Assembly (NCBI GenBank): GCA_044221555.1
Contig: JBGAOY010000016.1
Coordinates: forward strand, 1 to 64,000
From: JAEUJM01 sp044221555
GTDB taxonomy: Bacteria > Actinomycetota > Acidimicrobiia > Acidimicrobiales > DATDAH01
Direction of reading: 5' to 3'
Length of the DNA: 64,000 nt
Of this stretch, positions 37,217 through 44,782 are shown in pieces; position 1 is the stretch's first letter; every line of letters starts with the position of its first letter. Position numbers and translations under genes: made by a program. The notes beneath the pieces are model-generated. The model saw only the letters and a program-made list of their open reading frames with translations, ran no database searches and was not told the DNA's origin.

Positions 37217-38607
37217 GGTTCGATGCGTTCGAGCGAGTAGTTGCCGCAGGACTCCTGCCCCGGGCCGGGCACCATGCGCAGCGTCACGTCGACGGGTTGG
37301 TCAGGTCCGACGATGTTCAGCCTCGGGAACGCGACCTCCTGGAAGCGGTCGCGGAAGAACACGTCGCTGTCCTCGCTCACCCCCACCGTGCTGCCGTCGG
37401 GGATGGAGGCGAGCCAGATGTCGAGGCACTCGTACAGGTTCTCGTCGCGGGGGTTGGTGAACGGACGCAGCTCCCAGACGCCGATGACCGCGGCCAGCGC
37501 CGACGCCACGACCGGGACCACCAACGCCACGGCCAGGGTGCCGATCGCGACGCGGACGACGCGATCGGACCGCGACCCCGCGCGCTCGGCCACCCCTCCC
37601 CCGCCGGCGCCGGCGCGCCCGTCGGTGTGGTCGGTGGCGTCGGCGGACACGCCGGCGTGGATGTCGGCGTCCGTGTCGGTGGGGATGTCCGTGTCGGTGC
37701 GGATGTCGGTGCGGATGTCGCTGTCGGTGGCGATGCCGGTATCGGTGCGGATGTCACTGTCGGCGGCGATGTCGCTGTCGGCGGCCGTGCCCGCGTCGGT
37801 GTCCGTGCCCGTGTCGGTGGCGATGCCGCTGTCGGTGGCCGTGGCCGTGGCCGTCGCGGTGACCGTGGCCGTGTCGACTCCGGCACGGTCGGACGAGCGG
37901 CGCTCGAGCAGCCAGGCCAGGGCCGCGCCGGCGCAGAGGCCGAGCAGCCCGGCCACCACGAGGGGCACGGCGAGGTTGGGGGCCACCGGGTCACCGGGCA
38001 CCTCGGGGGGCACCACCACGGTCCCGCCCCCGCCTTCGAGCCGGCTGAGGGCGGTCTCGATGACCGCCAACTGAGCCGCCGCGTCGCCGTTGGCACCGGC
38101 GGGCGGGACGGTGGTGGGCGGCGCGCCGGCCGGCGGGATCGTGGTGGGCGGAGCCGGCGCGGCGAGCTCGGCGCGGAGCTCGTCGGCGCGGGCGACCGCG
38201 GACTGCGCCCGACCCCATCCGATGTATGCGCCCGCCACCGCGTACGCGGCGCGCACCGACCGCTCGGCGCTGTCCGAGCGCGCCACGAACCGCATGGTCC
38301 CGGTGGCGGGATCGCCGGTGACGTCGAAGTCCACCGGGTAGTCCAGGTTGGCCACGAGCGCCTCTCGGAACGCATCGCTCCGGGCCTGGGCGACCTCGGC
38401 CTGCATGGCCGCCTCTCGCGAGGCCGACGCCGCCGCCTCGGGATGCAGCCCCTCGACCGGGAAGGGGTCGAGCTGCACCGTGGCGCTGGCCTGCCAGTCC
38501 TTGCTGGAGCGGTAGGCGGGGACGGCCACGAGCATGATCGCGACGAGGGCACCGGCGACGACGATCCCCCGCCGGCGCACCACTGCGTCTCGCACCTCAC
38601 CGACCAC
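37213..38607 (-). CDS. Wzz-like chain-length-type membrane protein, copy A
   Basis: A 464-aa paralogue of the protein at 32710-33807. TM1 is near residues 15-35, then 'WQASATVQLDPFPVEGL', a Pro/Thr loop, TM2 near 205-225, and a long Asp/Thr/Ser/Ile linker of simple repeats (about 240-310) absent from copy B. TM3 and a C-terminal domain with 'DVFFRDRFQEVAFPRL' and 'VTLRMVPGPGQESCGNY' follow. GTG 38607 has GGGGAG 7 nt upstream; longer frames upstream are Arg/Pro noise. It overlaps the double GT-C gene by GTGA. Confidence 0.65.
   Translation of the reverse strand: MVGEVRDAVVRRRGIVVAGALVAIMLVAVPAYRSSKDWQASATVQLDPFPVEGLHPEAAASASREAAMQAEVAQARSDAFREALVANLDYPVDFDVTGDPATGTMRFVARSDSAERSVRAAYAVAGAYIGWGRAQSAVARADELRAELAAPAPPTTIPPAGAPPTTVPPAGANGDAAAQLAVIETALSRLEGGGGTVVVPPEVPGDPVAPNLAVPLVVAGLLGLCAGAALAWLLERRSSDRAGVDTATVTATATATATDSGIATDTGTDTDAGTAADSDIAADSDIRTDTGIATDSDIRTDIRTDTDIPTDTDADIHAGVSADATDHTDGRAGAGGGGVAERAGSRSDRVVRVAIGTLAVALVVPVVASALAAVIGVWELRPFTNPRDENLYECLDIWLASIPDGSTVGVSEDSDVFFRDRFQEVAFPRLNIVGPDQPVDVTLRMVPGPGQESCGNYSLERIEP
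37640..37880. repeat. Short-period tandem repeats in Wzz-like copy A
   Basis: Degenerate 6- and 12-bp units based on GTCGGTG(C/T)GGAT and GTCGGTGGC are repeated for about 240 bp, coding the (S/T)D(I/T) linker. Copy B lacks them. Similar GTCGGT repeats encode the acidic tail of L22 near 63800. Confidence 0.75.
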
Positions 38608-38762
38608 CGCGATTCTCCCCCTGCCCGCCGGGCCGGACGCACGACGCGCCGCCCCCGTGACGGTGCCGGACGAGACTACGGGACGCTGCCGGCCCGCCCG
38701 GACGCGGCGCCGTCCACGCGGCCCGGCCCGACCCGCCGTGGGCCGGCGGAACCACCGGGCCG

Positions 38763-39503
38763 CTACGGGAGGGTGAGGATCTCGGGGCCGTCGTCGGTGA
38801 TGGCGATGGTGTGCTCCCAGTGACACGACAGCGAGCCGTCGGCGGTGACCACGCTCCAGCCGTCGTCGAGCAGGCGGGTCTGGGGGCTGCCCACGTTCAC
38901 CATGGGCTCGACCGCGTACACGTTGCCCACCCGCAGCTTGGGGCCCTTGTGGGGATCGCCGAAGTTGGGCACCTCGGGCTTCTCGTGCATGGCCGTGCCG
39001 ATGGCGTGGCCGACGTACTCACGCACCACCGAGAACCCGGCGGCCTCGGCCACCTTCTGCACGGCGTGGCCGATGTCGGAGATGCGGTTGCCGTCGACCA
39101 TCTGGTCGATACCGGCGTAGAGGCTCTCCTCGGTGACCTTGATGAGCTCGGCCGCCTCCTCGGTGACCTGGCCCACCGGGGCGGTGAACGCGGCGTCGCC
39201 GTGCCAGCCCTGGATGATCGCCCCGCAGTCGATGGAGATGATGTCGCCCTCTTCGAGGCGGTACGACCCGGGGATGCCGTGCACGATCATGTCGTTGGGC
39301 GACGTGCAGATGACCGCGGGGAACCCGTGGTAGTTCAAGAAGTTCGAGCGGGCGCCGCGGCGCTCGATCACCTCGCGGCCCACCTTGTCGAGCTCGAGGG
39401 TGGTGACGCCGGGGCGGATGGCCGCGCGGATGCACTCGTGCATCTCGGCCACCACCTTGCCCGCCCTGCGCATGATCGCGATCTCGTCGGGCGTGCGGCG
39501 CAC
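38763..39503 (-). CDS. map: Methionine aminopeptidase, type I
   Basis: A 246-aa enzyme removing initiator Met. Metal and catalytic residues are visible: His in 'MIVHGIPGSY', Asp pair in 'SIDCGAIIQGWHGDAAF', His in 'GHAIGTAMHEKPEVPNFG', Glu in 'YAVEPMV' and Glu in 'CHWEHTIAITDDGPE'. GTG 39503 has GGAAGG 8 nt upstream; GTG 39524, overlapping the adk stop, would add 7 residues. It follows adk as usual, but infA and rpmJ do not follow it directly. Confidence 0.96.
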   Translation of the reverse strand: MRRTPDEIAIMRRAGKVVAEMHECIRAAIRPGVTTLELDKVGREVIERRGARSNFLNYHGFPAVICTSPNDMIVHGIPGSYRLEEGDIISIDCGAIIQGWHGDAAFTAPVGQVTEEAAELIKVTEESLYAGIDQMVDGNRISDIGHAVQKVAEAAGFSVVREYVGHAIGTAMHEKPEVPNFGDPHKGPKLRVGNVYAVEPMVNVGSPQTRLLDDGWSVVTADGSLSCHWEHTIAITDDGPEILTLP

Positions 39504-39520
39504 GGGGGTGACCTTCCTCC

Positions 39521-40081
39521 TCACGAACCGAGGTTGGCGTCGATCGCTTTCACGACCCGGGCGAACACCTCGTCGACCTCGCCCACGCCGTCGACGGTGA
39601 CCAGCACGCCCAGGCCGTCGTAGTAGGCCACCAGCGGCGCGGTCTGCTCCTCGTAGAGCTCGAGCCGGCGGGTGATGGCCTCTTCGGTGTCGTCGGCCCG
39701 GCCCCGGGCCAGCATGCGCTCGAGCACCAGGTCGGTGGGGACGTCGAGGTTCACCACCACCGCGGGGGCGGCGATCCGGGCCAGCGCCTCGGCCTGGCCG
39801 ACCGTGCGGGGGAAGCCGTCGAGCAGGAACCCGGGGGCGGCGTCGGCCTTGCTCAGCCGCTCCTCGACCACGCCCACGATGATGTCGTCGGACACCAGGT
39901 CGCCCCGGTCCATGATGGCCTTGGCCATGAGGCCGAACTCGGTGCCCTCGGCCACGGCCTCGCGCAACATGTCGCCGGTGGAGATGTGGGGGATGGTGTA
40001 GTGGTCGACCAGCAGGGCGCACTGGGTGCCCTTGCCGGACCCCTGGCGGCCCAGGATCACGAGGCGCACGGGCGCGGTCAT
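39521..40081 (-). CDS. adk: Adenylate kinase (short form)
   Basis: A 186-aa enzyme catalysing ATP + AMP to 2 ADP. P-loop 'LGRQGSGKGTQCALL' near residue 9, AMP site 'HISTGDMLREAV' near 34, 'GFLLDGFPRTVGQAEAL' near 83, and 'RGRADDTEEAITRRL' near 128. The LID insertion of enteric Adk is missing, as in mycobacterial Adk. ATG 40081 overlaps the secY stop by 4 nt (ATGA), giving the normal secY-adk-map order. Confidence 0.97.
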   Translation of the reverse strand: MTAPVRLVILGRQGSGKGTQCALLVDHYTIPHISTGDMLREAVAEGTEFGLMAKAIMDRGDLVSDDIIVGVVEERLSKADAAPGFLLDGFPRTVGQAEALARIAAPAVVVNLDVPTDLVLERMLARGRADDTEEAITRRLELYEEQTAPLVAYYDGLGVLVTVDGVGEVDEVFARVVKAIDANLGS

Positions 40082-41457
40082 TTCAGGAACCCTTCGTAGT
40101 TGCGCATCATCAGCTGACTGTCGATCTGCTTCATGGTCTCGAGGGCCACGCCCACGGCGATCAGCACCGAGGTGCCGCCGAAGGCGAAGCTCCCCCTGCT
40201 GCCGGCGGGCAGGACCAGGGTGAGGAAGATGGAGGGCAGCAGCGCCACCGAGGCGATGAACAGGGCGCCCGGCAGGGTGATGCGGGACAGGATGTGGGCG
40301 AGGTACTTCTCGGTCTGCGGCCCGGGGCGGATGCCGGGGATGAAGCCACCCTGCTTGCGGATGGTGTCGGCCTGCTGGGCCGGGTCGAAGGTGATGGCGG
40401 TGTAGAAGTAGGCGAACCCGATGATGAGCAGGCCGTACATCAGCAGGTAGAGCGGGCTGGTGGGCGAGGCCAGGTAGTCGTCGACCCACTTCTGCACCTT
40501 CACGCCCCAGCTGCCGGGGTCGGAGGGCAGCACCTGGCTGATGAGCAGCGGCAGGTACAGCACCGAGCTGGCGAAGATGATCGGGATCACGCCCGACTGG
40601 TTGACCTTGAGCGGGATGTAGGTGCTCTGGCCGCCGTACATGCGCCGGCCCACCACCCGCTTGGCGAACTGCACCGGGATACGGCGCTGGCCCTGCTCGA
40701 CGAACACGATGCAGACCAGCAGCACCAGGAACAGGCCGAGCAGCATGGCCAGGGCGGCGTTGCCCGCCTCGACCCGCACCCGGCCGCCCTGGGCGGGGAG
40801 CTGGCTGACAACCGACGAGAAGATGAGCAGCGACATGCCGTTGCCGATGCCCCGCTGGGTGATGAGCTCGCCCATCCACATCAGCAGGGCGGTGCCCGCG
40901 GTGAGGGTGAGCACGATGAGCAGCACCCGGGGGATGGTGAAGTTGGGGATCAGGTCGAGGCCGGTGTTGTTGCCCCGGCCACCGAAGCCGCCGCCGCCGT
41001 TGTGGAACAGGAAGGCCAGGCCCGTGGACTGCATGATGGCGATGGCCACCGTGAGGTAGCGGGTCCACTGGGTGATCTTGCGCTGGCCCACCGCGCCCTG
41101 CTTCTGCCACTCCTCCAGCTTGGGGATCACCACGGCGAGGATCTGCATGATGATCGACGAGGTGATGTAGGGCATGATCCCCAGCGCGAACACGGCGAAC
41201 TGGGTGAGCGCGCCGCCCGAGAACAGCTGCAGGAAGCCCAGCACACCGCCCTGCTCGGCCGAGTCCTTCAGGGCCTGCACCTGGTCGAGGTCGATCCCCG
41301 GGGCGGGGATGAACGCGCCGAACCGGTACAGCGTGAGCATGAGCAACGTGAACAGGATCTTGTTCCGGAGGTCCGGAACCTTGAACATGTTCTTCAGGCT
41401 GGTGAGCACCCGGGGGCTCCCCTTCTTCGGTGGCGCGGCGTGAGAGTCGGCGGGCAC
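40078..41457 (-). CDS. secY: Protein translocase subunit SecY
   Basis: A 459-aa, ten-TM channel subunit of the Sec translocon. TM1 region is 'LRNKILFTLLMLTLYRFGAF', plug-like 'ALTQFAVFALGIMPYITSSI', cytosolic loop 'GQRRIPVQFAKRVVGRRMYG' with the conserved Arg, and 'KQGGFIPGIRPGPQTEKYL' before TM9. The end is 'MMRNYEGFLK'. GTG 41457 is the first start with homology. Its usual upstream neighbour rplO is 16 kb away, so it probably has its own promoter. Confidence 0.97.
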   Translation of the reverse strand: MPADSHAAPPKKGSPRVLTSLKNMFKVPDLRNKILFTLLMLTLYRFGAFIPAPGIDLDQVQALKDSAEQGGVLGFLQLFSGGALTQFAVFALGIMPYITSSIIMQILAVVIPKLEEWQKQGAVGQRKITQWTRYLTVAIAIMQSTGLAFLFHNGGGGFGGRGNNTGLDLIPNFTIPRVLLIVLTLTAGTALLMWMGELITQRGIGNGMSLLIFSSVVSQLPAQGGRVRVEAGNAALAMLLGLFLVLLVCIVFVEQGQRRIPVQFAKRVVGRRMYGGQSTYIPLKVNQSGVIPIIFASSVLYLPLLISQVLPSDPGSWGVKVQKWVDDYLASPTSPLYLLMYGLLIIGFAYFYTAITFDPAQQADTIRKQGGFIPGIRPGPQTEKYLAHILSRITLPGALFIASVALLPSIFLTLVLPAGSRGSFAFGGTSVLIAVGVALETMKQIDSQLMMRNYEGFLK

Positions 41458-41491
41458 GGCGAACAGAACCGGCCCAGCTTCCGGACGCCAA

Positions 41492-41518
41492 ACCCTATCG
41501 GCACCGGCGGCGCCTCAA
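41492..41518 (-). promoter_or_regulatory. Candidate secY promoter
   Basis: On the minus strand TTGAGG (41518-41513) and TAGGGT (41497-41492) have a 15-nt spacer, 35 nt upstream of the secY start. The spacing is short, so this is weak evidence, but a promoter is expected here because of the island. Confidence 0.28.
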
Positions 41519-41566
41519 CCATTCGCCCCCGGCGGCGGCACCGCCCGATCGAGTTGGCGAGGGACG

Positions 41567-41902
41567 TCAACCAGGCGGGAACGGAGAGGACGCGAAGGAA
41601 GGCGGCGTGTCGGTGCCGTAGACGACCCGCTGCAGCAGCGTGGCGACCGCCAATGCATGAAGGCCTTCACGACTGGGCAGCGGTTCGCTGGGATCGGCGC
41701 TGCAGGCGTCTGCGTACTCCCGGAGCAACTCCGCTTCGACCCGCATCACCGCTCGCGTGAAAGGCTCGCGCAGCGCCGAGGGCACATCGATGCGAAAGCG
41801 CACCATCTTGCCCGTGACCTCCGGCCTGACGAACTTCTCGGCACGCTCGAGTACGGCGAGCGACTCACCCGCCACGGTCTTGTTTCGCTTGGTCGTGTTC
41901 AT
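41567..41902 (-). CDS. Hypothetical protein, 111 aa
   Basis: I do not recognise this protein. It has a basic N-terminus ('MNTTKRNKTV'), a predicted amphipathic middle ('FRIDVPSALREPFTRAVMRV') and no membrane segment or signal peptide. 'HALAVATLLQRVVYG' near residue 82 is helical. The size and mixed charge would suit a small DNA-associated or antitoxin-like protein, but nothing specific supports that. Its start lies in GGTTCGAACC-ATG, with a 10-bp palindrome immediately upstream. It is the first island gene beyond secY. Confidence 0.5.
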   Translation of the reverse strand: MNTTKRNKTVAGESLAVLERAEKFVRPEVTGKMVRFRIDVPSALREPFTRAVMRVEAELLREYADACSADPSEPLPSREGLHALAVATLLQRVVYGTDTPPSFASSPFPPG

Positions 41903-41968
41903 GGTTCGAACCTACGGAGGGGGTCTGACACGTATCATCAGCGGCGCGGGCGGCGAGCCACCGCCTAC

Positions 41969-42496
41969 TCAGGTTGCCCGCACGCCTTCGGCGCGGTCGA
42001 TCAAGCGGGGACACGCCGCCGCGAGCGGACAGGCATCACAGTCCGGATCGCGGGGCCGGCACCACCGGCGGCCGATGTCCCACGCCGGCAGGTCGATCGC
42101 GCCTGGTCGATCGGGATGGGCCAGCCGACCCTGCTCGACGACGTGGTCGAGGTCATCGGTGTCGGCGAGCCCGGTGCGGAGGAACACGCGCCGGATATGC
42201 ACGTCGAAGGCGACATCGCTGCCGCTCAGCTCGCGTACGACCACGCCTCGGTCCCGCTCGAGGATCTCGACAGCCATGGCCGCCTTCTTCTGGCCGATGC
42301 CGTCGAAGGCCTCGAGCCGGCGGCGCAGCTCCACCGCCGTCGGTGCGTCGTTCCAGATCGTCTCCGCGTCGCCGCCGTACACGTCGAGCACCTGCTGCGC
42401 CGCCGAGACCACCCACCGAGGCACGTTCTCGACGTACCGGTGCAACGACGGCGGCCGGGCGATCGCAGCTCGGACGACATCGGGTGCGGCGACCAT
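41969..42496 (-). CDS. HhH-GPD DNA glycosylase-like protein, N-terminally truncated
   Basis: A 175-aa endonuclease III-like fragment. The HhH motif is 'FDGIGQKKAAMAVEIL' near residue 64, the region with the catalytic Asp is 'AFDVHIRRVFLRTGL' near 95, and the [4Fe-4S] loop C-x6-C-x2-C-x5-C is 'WCRPRDPDCDACPLAAACP' near 145. Recognisable family sequence continues in the same frame upstream of ATG 42496 ('PWLLEQRLGHLDPLR'), but no start codon exists there before the frame runs into the DUF6884 gene in another frame. About 20-40 N-terminal residues are lost. It is probably inactive or made as a truncated protein. Confidence 0.7.
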   Translation of the reverse strand: MVAAPDVVRAAIARPPSLHRYVENVPRWVVSAAQQVLDVYGGDAETIWNDAPTAVELRRRLEAFDGIGQKKAAMAVEILERDRGVVVRELSGSDVAFDVHIRRVFLRTGLADTDDLDHVVEQGRLAHPDRPGAIDLPAWDIGRRWCRPRDPDCDACPLAAACPRLIDRAEGVRAT

Positions 42497-42529
42497 GCGC
42501 AGCGGGTCGAGGTGACCGAGGCGCTGCTC

Positions 42530-42821
42530 GAGCAGCCACGGTGCAGGCGCCGACGTCCCCGACCTTCTCGCGTAGCTGTTCGACCACCGTAACCGCCCAG
42601 AGCCGCCGCTCCCGAGACGAACGAGCGGCCAGGGCGACGTACGGCTCGACGACCGTCTCGGGCTCGACGAGGCCGTGCTTGGCCGACAGCACGAACCACC
42701 GGTCGCACGTCTTCTCGACGAACGCGCGCCGCCCGGTGAACATCGCCGACACGTAGAGGTCGCGCGCGGGTGCCGGCGCCGACCGCTTCGTCTTCACACA
42801 GCCCACCAGACCGATCCGCAC
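42530..42821 (-). pseudogene. DUF6884-like protein, C-terminally truncated
   Basis: From GTG 42821 the protein reads 'MRIGLVGCVKTKRSAPAPAR', then 'DLYVSAMFTGRRAFVE' and 'WFVLSAKHGLVEPETVVEPY', the signature of DUF6884 proteins. After 'LREKVGDVGACTVAA' near residue 97 its frame becomes high-GC noise (open to 42153) while the +1 frame becomes HhH-GPD sequence. Family members continue for some 40 more residues, so the C-terminus is lost at the junction. The 853 nt from 42821 to 41969 are one base more than 284 codons, so the two halves are out of frame by one. Confidence 0.6.
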
Positions 42822-42857
42822 GACATCGCCTCCCCGCGCTGCAAGTATTCACCCGCT

Positions 42858-43454
42858 GTGACCGGGGACGACGTGGAAGCCACCCAGACGACGATCGAGC
42901 GGCTCCTCGCCCGCCTCAGCGACCGCTCGAACGCAGAGCCCGCCGCCGGCTTCCCCCGTGATCGGGGCGCGGCCGACCATCCCGGGCTCTACGCCTGGTA
43001 CGCCGCACCGTCGGCGCTCGACCTGCTGTCGGCGCCGTTCGACGAACCTCTGCCCGAGCTGATCTACGCCGGCCAAGCCGGCGCCACCTCGTCGCGGGCA
43101 GGGCTCGAACGAGCGGCCACCCTCCACAGCCGCATCCGCGGCAACCACCTGCGCGGCAACCTGAAGGCGTCCACCTTCCGACGCACGCTCGCGGCGATCC
43201 TTCGTGGCCCCCTCGGCCTGGAGCTCGATCGTCCCAAGGTGCTGACCGCCAGCAGCAACACGGCGCTCACGGCCTGGATCGGCGCGCACCTCGAGCTGGT
43301 CGTCGCACCGCACGACGACCGCGCCCGGTTGGCGGCACTGGAGCATGCGGTGCTACTCGCTCTCGATCCCCCGCTGAACCTGATGGGCATGCCGAGGACA
43401 CCGACCCGCTCGGCCCTGAAGGCGTTGCGAGCACAACTCGCCCAGCCGGGCTGA
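42858..43454 (+). CDS. GIY-YIG-like nuclease domain protein
   Basis: A 198-aa protein. The GIY-YIG pair is recognisable in the variant 'HPGLYAWYAAP' (near residue 39) and 'PELIYAGQAGAT' (near 68), followed by a helix with Arg ('RIRGNHLRGNL'). The end motif 'LEHAVLLALDPPLNLMGMP' gives the metal-binding Glu and the conserved PxxN. Such proteins cut DNA in repair, restriction or mobile elements. It is transcribed away from the broken DUF6884 gene with only 36 bp between, suggesting an ancestral DUF6884/GIY-YIG module. GTG 42858 was chosen from homology. Confidence 0.6.
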   Translation: MTGDDVEATQTTIERLLARLSDRSNAEPAAGFPRDRGAADHPGLYAWYAAPSALDLLSAPFDEPLPELIYAGQAGATSSRAGLERAATLHSRIRGNHLRGNLKASTFRRTLAAILRGPLGLELDRPKVLTASSNTALTAWIGAHLELVVAPHDDRARLAALEHAVLLALDPPLNLMGMPRTPTRSALKALRAQLAQPG

Positions 43455-43537
43455 CCCCGTCAGGAGCTGTGATCGTCGGAATCCGGGCTGAGCGATCAGG
43501 TGCAGTACCTGGACCTTGAGCATCGTGAACCCGGCAA

Positions 43538-44062
43538 CTAGTGCGGCGGCTGGAGACCGGCCGAGGTCGCCACTACACGAAGGTCGAACAGCACCTGCAT
43601 GGGGTGAATCGGAGACGCCGTGAACCCGAAGCGTAGGTAGAACGCGAGTGCGTCTTCGCTGATCGCGTCGACGAGCATGACCCTGGCGCCGACCAGGCGC
43701 CCTCCGTGGACCGCGCTCAGCAACGACTCTCGGAGAAGCTCCGCGCCCCATCCCTGTCGTTGGTATCGGTGATCGATGGCGAAGCGGCCCATTCGAATGG
43801 CCGGAATCGGATCCGGTGACCGCTTCGCCATCGCGTCCGGCGCGGTGTCCCTGCTCACGGACCCAGAGGACAGGCAGTAGTAGCCGACGATGGGAACCTC
43901 ATCGGAGCTCTCGTCGATCAGCAGGTAGGTGACGGCGTCACGAGACTCCATGCTCTGGCGAGCTTGAGTTGCGAGCCATCGGTTCAGCGAGGGCTCACCA
44001 CAGTCGAACCCGTTGCGCTGCTCCTTCGAGGGCGAGACCTCATCGAAGCGGGCCAGGCGCAC
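43538..44062 (-). CDS. GNAT-family toxin (TacT/AtaT-like)
   Basis: A 174-aa acetyltransferase of the toxin-antitoxin type: 'RNGFDCGEPSLNRWLATQA' near residue 16 is the typical opening, 'GYYCLSSGSV' near 60 is strand 4, 'RMGRFAIDHRYQRQGWGAEL' near 90 holds the acetyl-CoA loop, and 'DALAFYLRFGF' near 135 carries the catalytic Tyr. Relatives acetylate the amino acid on charged tRNAs and stop translation. The antitoxin gene lies 9 nt upstream in the same operon. Confidence 0.88.
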   Translation of the reverse strand: MRLARFDEVSPSKEQRNGFDCGEPSLNRWLATQARQSMESRDAVTYLLIDESSDEVPIVGYYCLSSGSVSRDTAPDAMAKRSPDPIPAIRMGRFAIDHRYQRQGWGAELLRESLLSAVHGGRLVGARVMLVDAISEDALAFYLRFGFTASPIHPMQVLFDLRVVATSAGLQPPH

Positions 44063-44071
44063 CAGTGCTGA

Positions 44072-44347
44072 TCAGCGGACGATGCGCTGGGGCCGAGCAA
44101 ACAGCTCGACCAGACGAGGATCCGGCCGGGCCGGCTCATCGAGAAGCGCGACGAACTCATCCCAAGTCGCCTCGTCGAGTACGAACTCCCGCTGATCAGC
44201 CAGCACTTCATGTGCCCGTTCGATCGCGGCCGCGGTCAAGAAATCGCTCACGCTCTGGCCAGTCTGCGCCGCGGCATGGCGGATCAGCTCGTCATCAACC
44301 GCCCGGATCCGCAGGTTCAAGCGGGCGTCCTTCGTGACAGCGCTCAT
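44072..44347 (-). CDS. DUF1778 antitoxin (ribbon-helix-helix)
   Basis: A 91-aa partner of the GNAT toxin. The N-terminus ('ARLNLRIRAVDDELIRHAA') is a ribbon-helix-helix DNA-binding fold; 'TGQSVSDFLTAAAIERAHEV' follows as in DUF1778, and the C-terminal helix ('DEATWDEFVALLDEPA') is the toxin-wrapping part. ATG 44347 is chosen because RHH proteins start here; a longer frame exists upstream. Autorepression with the toxin is expected at the palindrome near 44399. Confidence 0.9.
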   Translation of the reverse strand: MSAVTKDARLNLRIRAVDDELIRHAAAQTGQSVSDFLTAAAIERAHEVLADQREFVLDEATWDEFVALLDEPARPDPRLVELFARPQRIVR

Positions 44348-44782
44348 CTTCTCGTCCCTCTCGTACCCTGGATGAGGGCATACTTTGTATGGCGTTACTG
44401 TACGTACATTCGGTTCACCTAGCAAACGGTTCGGCACACGGGGCTGAGATCGTGAGACTCATGCGGAGGGCAACGGGTCACGGCTGTGGCTTGCTCGCGA
44501 AGCGGGGCCGGTCAGACGCTCGCGTCGCCCACGCCCGACGCTCGAGGTCCGCATACTGAATGGCTGCCGACACCAAGCCGGAACACCACGGCGACGCACA
44601 CCGCTGCAGGGGTGTTCGGTCCAGCGGCGACCACATCGACCGCGAAGAGAACCGCCAAGGCGAACGCAGCAGTTGGCTCCTTGCGCCGTCGGCAAGGCTC
44701 CTTCGCGACCAGTGCCGAAAAGGCTCAGCAGGACCCCCACGGCAACCAGCAGAGCGTCGGCTTAGCGCGACGGTGTGAGATC
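44348..44782. other. Intergenic region between DUF1778 and EEP genes
   Basis: This 435 bp holds promoters for two divergent genes. Besides the palindrome at 44399 I see no recognisable gene. The EEP frame is open back to 44486, but that extension is low-complexity and unlike the family. Confidence 0.45.
44399..44408. promoter_or_regulatory. Palindrome upstream of DUF1778-GNAT operon
   Basis: TGTACGTACA is a perfect 10-bp palindrome 51 bp upstream of the antitoxin start, inside an AT-richer stretch (TACTTTGTATGGCG nearby). RHH antitoxins bind short palindromes at their promoters, so this is a reasonable operator. Confidence 0.45.

Noticed and set aside
37640..37880. CRISPR-like array in the Wzz-like gene
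   Set aside because: The units are 6-12 bp, contiguous, without spacers, and in frame with a coding sequence. No CRISPR array was seen elsewhere in the window.
41880..41925. GGTTCGAACC resembling a tRNA T-arm
   Set aside because: The flanking bases do not form the T-stem or acceptor stem on either strand, and no anticodon or D arm is present. It is more likely a chance palindrome or an operator before the small gene.
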